A DNA stretch of 64,000 nt, from positions 43,330,077 through 43,394,076 of the forward strand of contig NC_079203.1 of NCBI RefSeq assembly GCF_026745355.1, given 5' to 3'. Positions 59,399 through 64,000 of this stretch are shown here, one piece after another (within the stretch, counting starts at the first letter, position 1; every line of letters starts with the position of its first letter). Below the pieces are notes generated by a model. That model ran no database searches, had not been told where the DNA came from, and saw nothing but the letters and a program-made list of their open reading frames with translations. Origin of the DNA: Beta vulgaris subsp. vulgaris. Taxonomy: Eukaryota > Streptophyta > Magnoliopsida > Caryophyllales > Amaranthaceae. Position numbers and translations under genes: made by a program.

Positions 59399-60189
59399 TA
59401 TATCAAATCATATGTGGTTTGAGCTTCATGCTCAATTCGGATAATGTTTCAATTTGTGTAGGAATTGGGAGTCTATGCTCACATCATGGATGAGGGAGCT
59501 GACTGAGCTTGCAAATGGCTGGTGAGGGTCAGAAGAATATAATTTGTATGCTCTCTCGGGTTTTTTGACTTTTTCATCTGTCTTCACATACATTAGGTTT
59601 ATTTCGTGTGTTCTTTAGTTTTGGCTTGTTTTGCTACTTGCTCAGGTGACAAAATAAACTCCTATATATCCGCCTTTCAGAATTTAAAAATTGTTTGCAT
59701 CAGATTTGATTTTTCCTTTGAGATGTCAACCATGTGCTGTTAATTAGGTTGTGTGTGCCTCACCTGTCACTTTTACTTGGCAATTTTGAATTCTATTTCT
59801 AGATTTATAGGTTACGGGTTACCGGAAGGGGAATAGAACCATACAGATAGTTCTTTTTCATTTTATTTTATGCTAGACGGCATCGGTATCATAAATGCTC
59901 CATTTTTTGTTCTGCTTGTCGATTGTTTTGGGGTAAATAATAACCAGAAGCAAGGAAAATTTGGGGAGTAGGCTGACTAGGCTCTATTACTTGTATATTT
60001 ATCTTACTATCATAAGCAAGGAGCATTTGTGATAATCACCTCATATGTAAAGGCCCTGCTGCTATAAGCCTATAATAATCTGGAATAATATAATTATACT
60101 TGGGGCCTCTTGTCTTGACTAATATGGTATATGTGTGGACATAATGGTTCTAAACCATGAATCTTCTCCTATTAGTGCTTAGACATACA
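59399..60189. other. Non-coding DNA, one exon-like island
   Basis: 59462-59520 reads NWESMLTSWMRELTELANGW between a GTGTAG acceptor and a GGTGAGG donor. It is too short to assign. No other feature is seen. Confidence 0.35.
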
Positions 60190-60444
60190 CTCCCTCTGTC
60201 CTTTTTATTTTTTCACACTTAGGTTTCACACAGAGACTAAGATGACGATAGTAGTAGTATAAAAAAATGGAAAATTGACAGGGATAGAAAGAAAAAATTA
60301 AGAGGAAGTACTGGGACGGGTAATGAACATGGGTTGATGCGATGGAGTGATGGGGAAAGGAGTGGATTTTATTTTTTAACGGTAAATGGAACTGTGTAAA
60401 ACTATTTGAGAAAATCTAACCAGAACTTCTGAAAGAGGCAGGAG
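60190..60444. mobile_element. Degenerate Stowaway-like MITE
   Basis: The left CTCCCTCTGTCCTTTTTATT has a matching but eroded right end (GAAAGAGGCAGGAG|TA). The left TA is mutated. Confidence 0.5.
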
Positions 60445-60704
60445 TATTACTTTAGCTGAGAGCATGGCTTTAAGACAGTCAAAGAAATATTTGTGACTGT
60501 ATTTCCTCCCTTTTATTTATGCCGAAAAATGTTCCAGTCCGTAATTGCTCACCTCACGTTGTCACTACAATAGACTGAGTAACACAAGCAAGCAGGAAGA
60601 GTGTTTCTGAAATTGGGAAACTACAATAGACGAGTGGAGAGAGGGGAAGAGAGATTGGGGGAGAAAGATAGATGGGGGGTGAGGGAATGGAGAAGGGAAA
60701 GTGT

Positions 60705-60900
60705 GACACCTGACCCATACGAAGTCGAGTATATTGTCACTAATGTGCATCTGGGACAAACAATTGTACTCAATAACCAACACAAGTTCTTCCGGCGCAT
60801 TTTGTCCTCACTCATGAACCTCGAGAAACTTCCAGCAGGTCACCCATCCTTGGACTATTCACACCCAAGCACGCTTAACAGTGAAGTAACTAAGGAATAA
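60705..60900 (-). repeat. 5S-rRNA-derived repeat
   Basis: On the minus strand GTTAAGCGTGCTTGGG and AAGGATGGGTGACC, with the right spacing, match the internal promoter (box A and box C) of plant 5S rRNA. The 5' third and the 3' end of a true 5S gene are missing. Such pieces occur in Cassandra-type TRIM LTRs, SINE3 elements or 5S pseudogenes. The plus-strand TGTGACACC at 60711 could be an LTR edge. It is not a functional 5S gene. Confidence 0.6.
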
Positions 60901-61382
60901 ACTCTCTAAAAGAAAGATGCATCTTGTTGGAATGAGTAGCCTGCTAACCCTTCAAAATAATCATGAGGGGTATCATAGAACGAGTGAAGATGAAGGAGAA
61001 AAGGGGGGAGGGGTAAAGAATAGCACTTGATAATAAGAGTTCTAAAAGAGCAAGATTCACTATTCGTTAACATAGAATAGTACTTGCTAGAAATTATTAA
61101 GTATTACTTATCAATATACTAGGGATTAATTATATTATGGGGGTTGCTTATTATATTAATACACTAGGGATGACTTATAATAGTTGGGGTTGCTTGTCTT
61201 AGAAACTGTTAGGGGTCACTTATATAGATTGAAAGGGTTACTAAAATCTTAATATAGTTAGTTTGTCTTTCGCGCGCGCGGCCACATGGTTTGTTAATCA
61301 TGTGGCCAGAAAACGTGCTGCAGATAAGGGGATCTTAATGTACTCGATCCTTTCTAAAATATATCATTTGTTGTTTACTAGG
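60901..61382. other. AT-rich intergenic DNA
   Basis: Short repeated phrases (ACTAGGGAT(T/G)A, TTACTTAT) occur at 61100-61230. No gene was seen. Confidence 0.4.
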
Positions 61383-64000
61383 TTTTTTTTTTTTTTGGTA
61401 AGTAAATGTATTCCACCAAAAAACTTGCATACAACCTAGATCCCCAGAGAAAGGACTACACTAAACAGGCCACAGAAGGCCAAAAAAATCACAATTACAA
61501 CTCATCCATCCATCTACAGTCTATACTACTCCACTTTGCAAATTTACAAGCATTAATTCTGTGTTTAACGATACATTTTGTTTCTTTGACTATCTAATCT
61601 ATACTATACACTTTTGAATACCAGTAAGCAGCATTCCTATTTTTCCATATCTCGTATTGCAGCAGCAAGCACAGCACACATAACATTCTTTCTCATTTTT
61701 GAACCATTATATCTGCTCCTGATCCATCTAAACCATTGCTGAATGTTTTTGTTTGCATAGTTTACTCCCATCCAGTTGAGCAAATGCTGAAGCAGATTCT
61801 TGCTGTAAACACACTTGAAAAACAGATGATCATGGCTTTCTGTTTCAACTCCACATAAACAACATCTGTCATGACATTGAACTGATATAGTTTATCTTTT
61901 GTTCCCAGTCTTGATTGAATGCCAATCCAAGCAATGAATTTATGCTTTGGTAAACTCATTCTGTTCCACACTGCACTAGCCCACTGAACTTTAGGCTTTT
62001 CAGTCATGAGCATAGTATACCCATTTTTTGATAGAATAAGTATGCTGAGTATTCCATTGTGACATTCGTATTTGGTCCAGCTCATTCTTGATCTTGCACA
62101 GATGCTTAATGACCCAACTTGCTCCTGGTGGGGCTTGTCATTCCCACCAATTGTTATTTTTGTCATAAACTGTATGAACCCACCTCATCACCCATAATTC
62201 ATCTTTTTTTCTTCCTATATGCAAAACCAATTTTCCAATAGCAATTTTATTCCATTCCTTATACTTCTGAAGCCTAAACCTCCCACCTTGTGATCACACA
62301 CATCAGCCCAGTTAATATGTCCTGCTTTCTCCCCAACAACTTCCCGCTCCAAAGAAAATGCCTACAAATTGAGTTTACAGCATCCAAAATTGAACTAGGG
62401 AGAATGAATATTTGAGCCCAATAACTATGGATGCTCAATAATACTGAATTAATCAGTTGAGCTCTACCAGCAAGGGATAGTGTCATCTTCTCAAATAAGG
62501 CATCACAATCACTGGCTTTCAATTTCTTAGAGTTTATGGGAACCCCAAGATATCTGAAAGGCAAATTTTCATGCTTGAACCTTGAGAACTGCTCAATCCT
62601 AGTAATTTCAGCATTATCCATCGCAGTTCTGTAGAAAGCTGACTTGTTACTGTTAGCCTGGAGACTAGAAGTTTCTGTGAACAATCTAAACCCTTGTAAA
62701 AAGAAGATAGGCAGAGATAGCCTCCGCTTTACAGAAGAGAAGCAGATCATCTACAAAACACAAATGATTCATCTTCAAATTGTTACAGCCTGTTGAATTT
62801 GAACTCTTTTAGATCACCAATGTAGCTTAGAATTCTTGTCAAGTAATCCATACACAGGACAAAGGGGAGACATAGGGTCCCCTTGTCTAAGCCCCTTCTT
62901 TGCTGCAATGTGAACTTTGGAGTGGTAATACATTCCGTCACACAATTGATGAAATGTGTTGAAAATTTCAAAGCTTGTAATAAATCTCTCACAAAGTTCC
63001 ATTCTATAGTCATAGGCTTTTTTAAAATCTACCTTCATGAGCATGCCATTAACTTGATTCCTAGTCTTCCCAAATCTCATCACAAGGTCTTGACATAGCA
63101 GAATATTACTTATAATATTCCTGCCAGTAATGAAAGCACCCTGATTTTGAGACACCACCTCTAGAAGCACCTGACTAAGTGTTGAACATATCAACTTAGT
63201 GATGACCTTATAGACAACACAGCAGCAAGCTGTAGGTCTGAAGTCCCCTACAGAGGCAGGGCATTTTACTTTAGGGATCAATGTAATGGGAGTCAAATTG
63301 ATCTCCTTAAGTAATTTATGACTTCTGAAAAAATCTTTGATAGCAGCTATGCCCACAATATTCCAACTCTTCTTGAAAAACCAGCTTGAATAGCCATCTA
63401 TACCTGGTCACTTGTCATCAGGTATAGAAAAAAGAGCTTTTTTTATTCATCGTCACTAAAAACCAAATTCAATCTTCTTGTTGAGCATCAGAAAGGGGTA
63501 CAACCTTTGTCAATTATGGCACTTTCAATCTGCCTTACAGCACCATCACTTCCAAGTAAATCATGATAGAAGTCTAAGAAAGCAGCAGTTACCTCATGAA
63601 AGTTATGATCCCAGGAACCATCTGCTTTTTTTATAGTATTTATTCTGTTCTGCAATCTTCTAGTTCTGATGCTTTGATGGAAAGTTTTGGTATTATCATC
63701 ACCCTCCTTGAGCCATCTGATCTTAGGTTTCTGTCCTAGGAACTGAGCGTAGCTCCTATGAGCAATGTGATATTCCTCTCTGGCCTCCTTGTCAGCACTT
63801 CTTAGATCAAGATCTTCAGGTCTTGGTCTTGTGTATATGCTGTGCTAAGATCATTCTATTATACTTGAGAGAATGATGTTCTGAATCATCACCAAACTGG
63901 GTATTGTTAAGCTTTTTAAATTCTTTTTCCAAGAATTTCAATTTGCTAACAATCTGGAACATTTTAGTTCCTGCAATAGACATTTGCCAGCCTTGAGTTA
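61383..64000 (-). mobile_element. Second LINE, decayed, runs off the window
   Basis: The 3' end has a 14-nt poly-A tail (poly-T 61383-61396). On the minus strand, moving upstream, are a zf-RVT-like block (VWNRMSLPKHKFIAWIGIQS, about 61950), an RT C-terminal block (RFKHENLPFRYLGVPINSKK, about 62560) and the catalytic box as FVDDLLL (about 62745). GLRQGDPMSPL (about 62870), the KVDFKKAYD block (about 63025), and FRPTACCCVVYKVITKLI with QNQGAFITGRN follow. Several stops and frame changes separate these. It is a different, older family member than the LINE at 27688. Its 5' end is beyond 64000. Confidence 0.88.

Noticed and set aside
60705..60900. Functional 5S rRNA gene
   Set aside because: Only the internal promoter and nearby bases match; both gene ends are missing.

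Overview
The window looks like a transposon-rich stretch of a flowering-plant nuclear genome, most likely a eudicot. It is AT-rich, the genes have GT-AG introns, and it carries plant-type Ty1/copia and Ty3-like LTR elements, L1-clade LINEs with a C-terminal RNase H, CACTA, hAT, MULE, Stowaway and Tourist-type DNA elements and small Helitrons. A Caryophyllales/Amaranthaceae source is possible from the repeat flavour, but nothing here proves it.

Layout. 1-3487: AT-rich flank with a roughly 1.3 kb MITE-like element and about 400-bp tandem repeats. 3488-34320: one minus-strand Ty1/copia retrotransposon (5-bp target duplication ACTCT) swollen to 30.8 kb by later insertions. These are a GC-rich hAT MITE in the 3' LTR, a solo-LTR-like element holding a second one (5109-9942), two hAT MITEs (10266-11393 and 11630-13340), a CACTA element carrying an arabinogalactan-protein fragment (13368-14870), a 9.6 kb CACTA element (15978-25617), and a full-length 6.3 kb LINE in the 5' LTR (27688-33981, 17-bp target duplication). 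The 9.6 kb CACTA holds a non-autonomous tRNA-Asp-primed LTR element, which itself holds a minisatellite-bearing MULE-type MITE. Most boundaries are supported by target-site duplications, so the nesting order can be read directly.

34321-37000: a four-exon gene for a plant phosphatase of the PHOSPHO1/pyrophosphatase-2-like HAD family starts only about 250 bp beyond the nest. 37000-46000: intergenic DNA with two Stowaway MITEs, small Helitrons, a MULE with long terminal inverted repeats, a 0.32 kb local duplication and a hAT MITE. 46100-52905: a two-coding-exon ubiquitin-specific protease of the plant UBP1/UBP2 type (ZnF-UBP plus USP domain, 1027 aa). 52906-61380: mostly non-coding, with a degenerate histone H3 tail, exon-like islands, a Tourist-like MITE, short Stowaways and a 5S-rRNA-derived piece. 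61383-64000: the 3' part of a second, decayed minus-strand LINE that runs off the window.

The two intact genes are unrelated housekeeping or nutrient-type functions. I see no operon-like or cluster logic linking them. The main interest is the layered transposon archive, one captured gene fragment, an inverted LTR arrangement and the proximity of the nest to a gene promoter.
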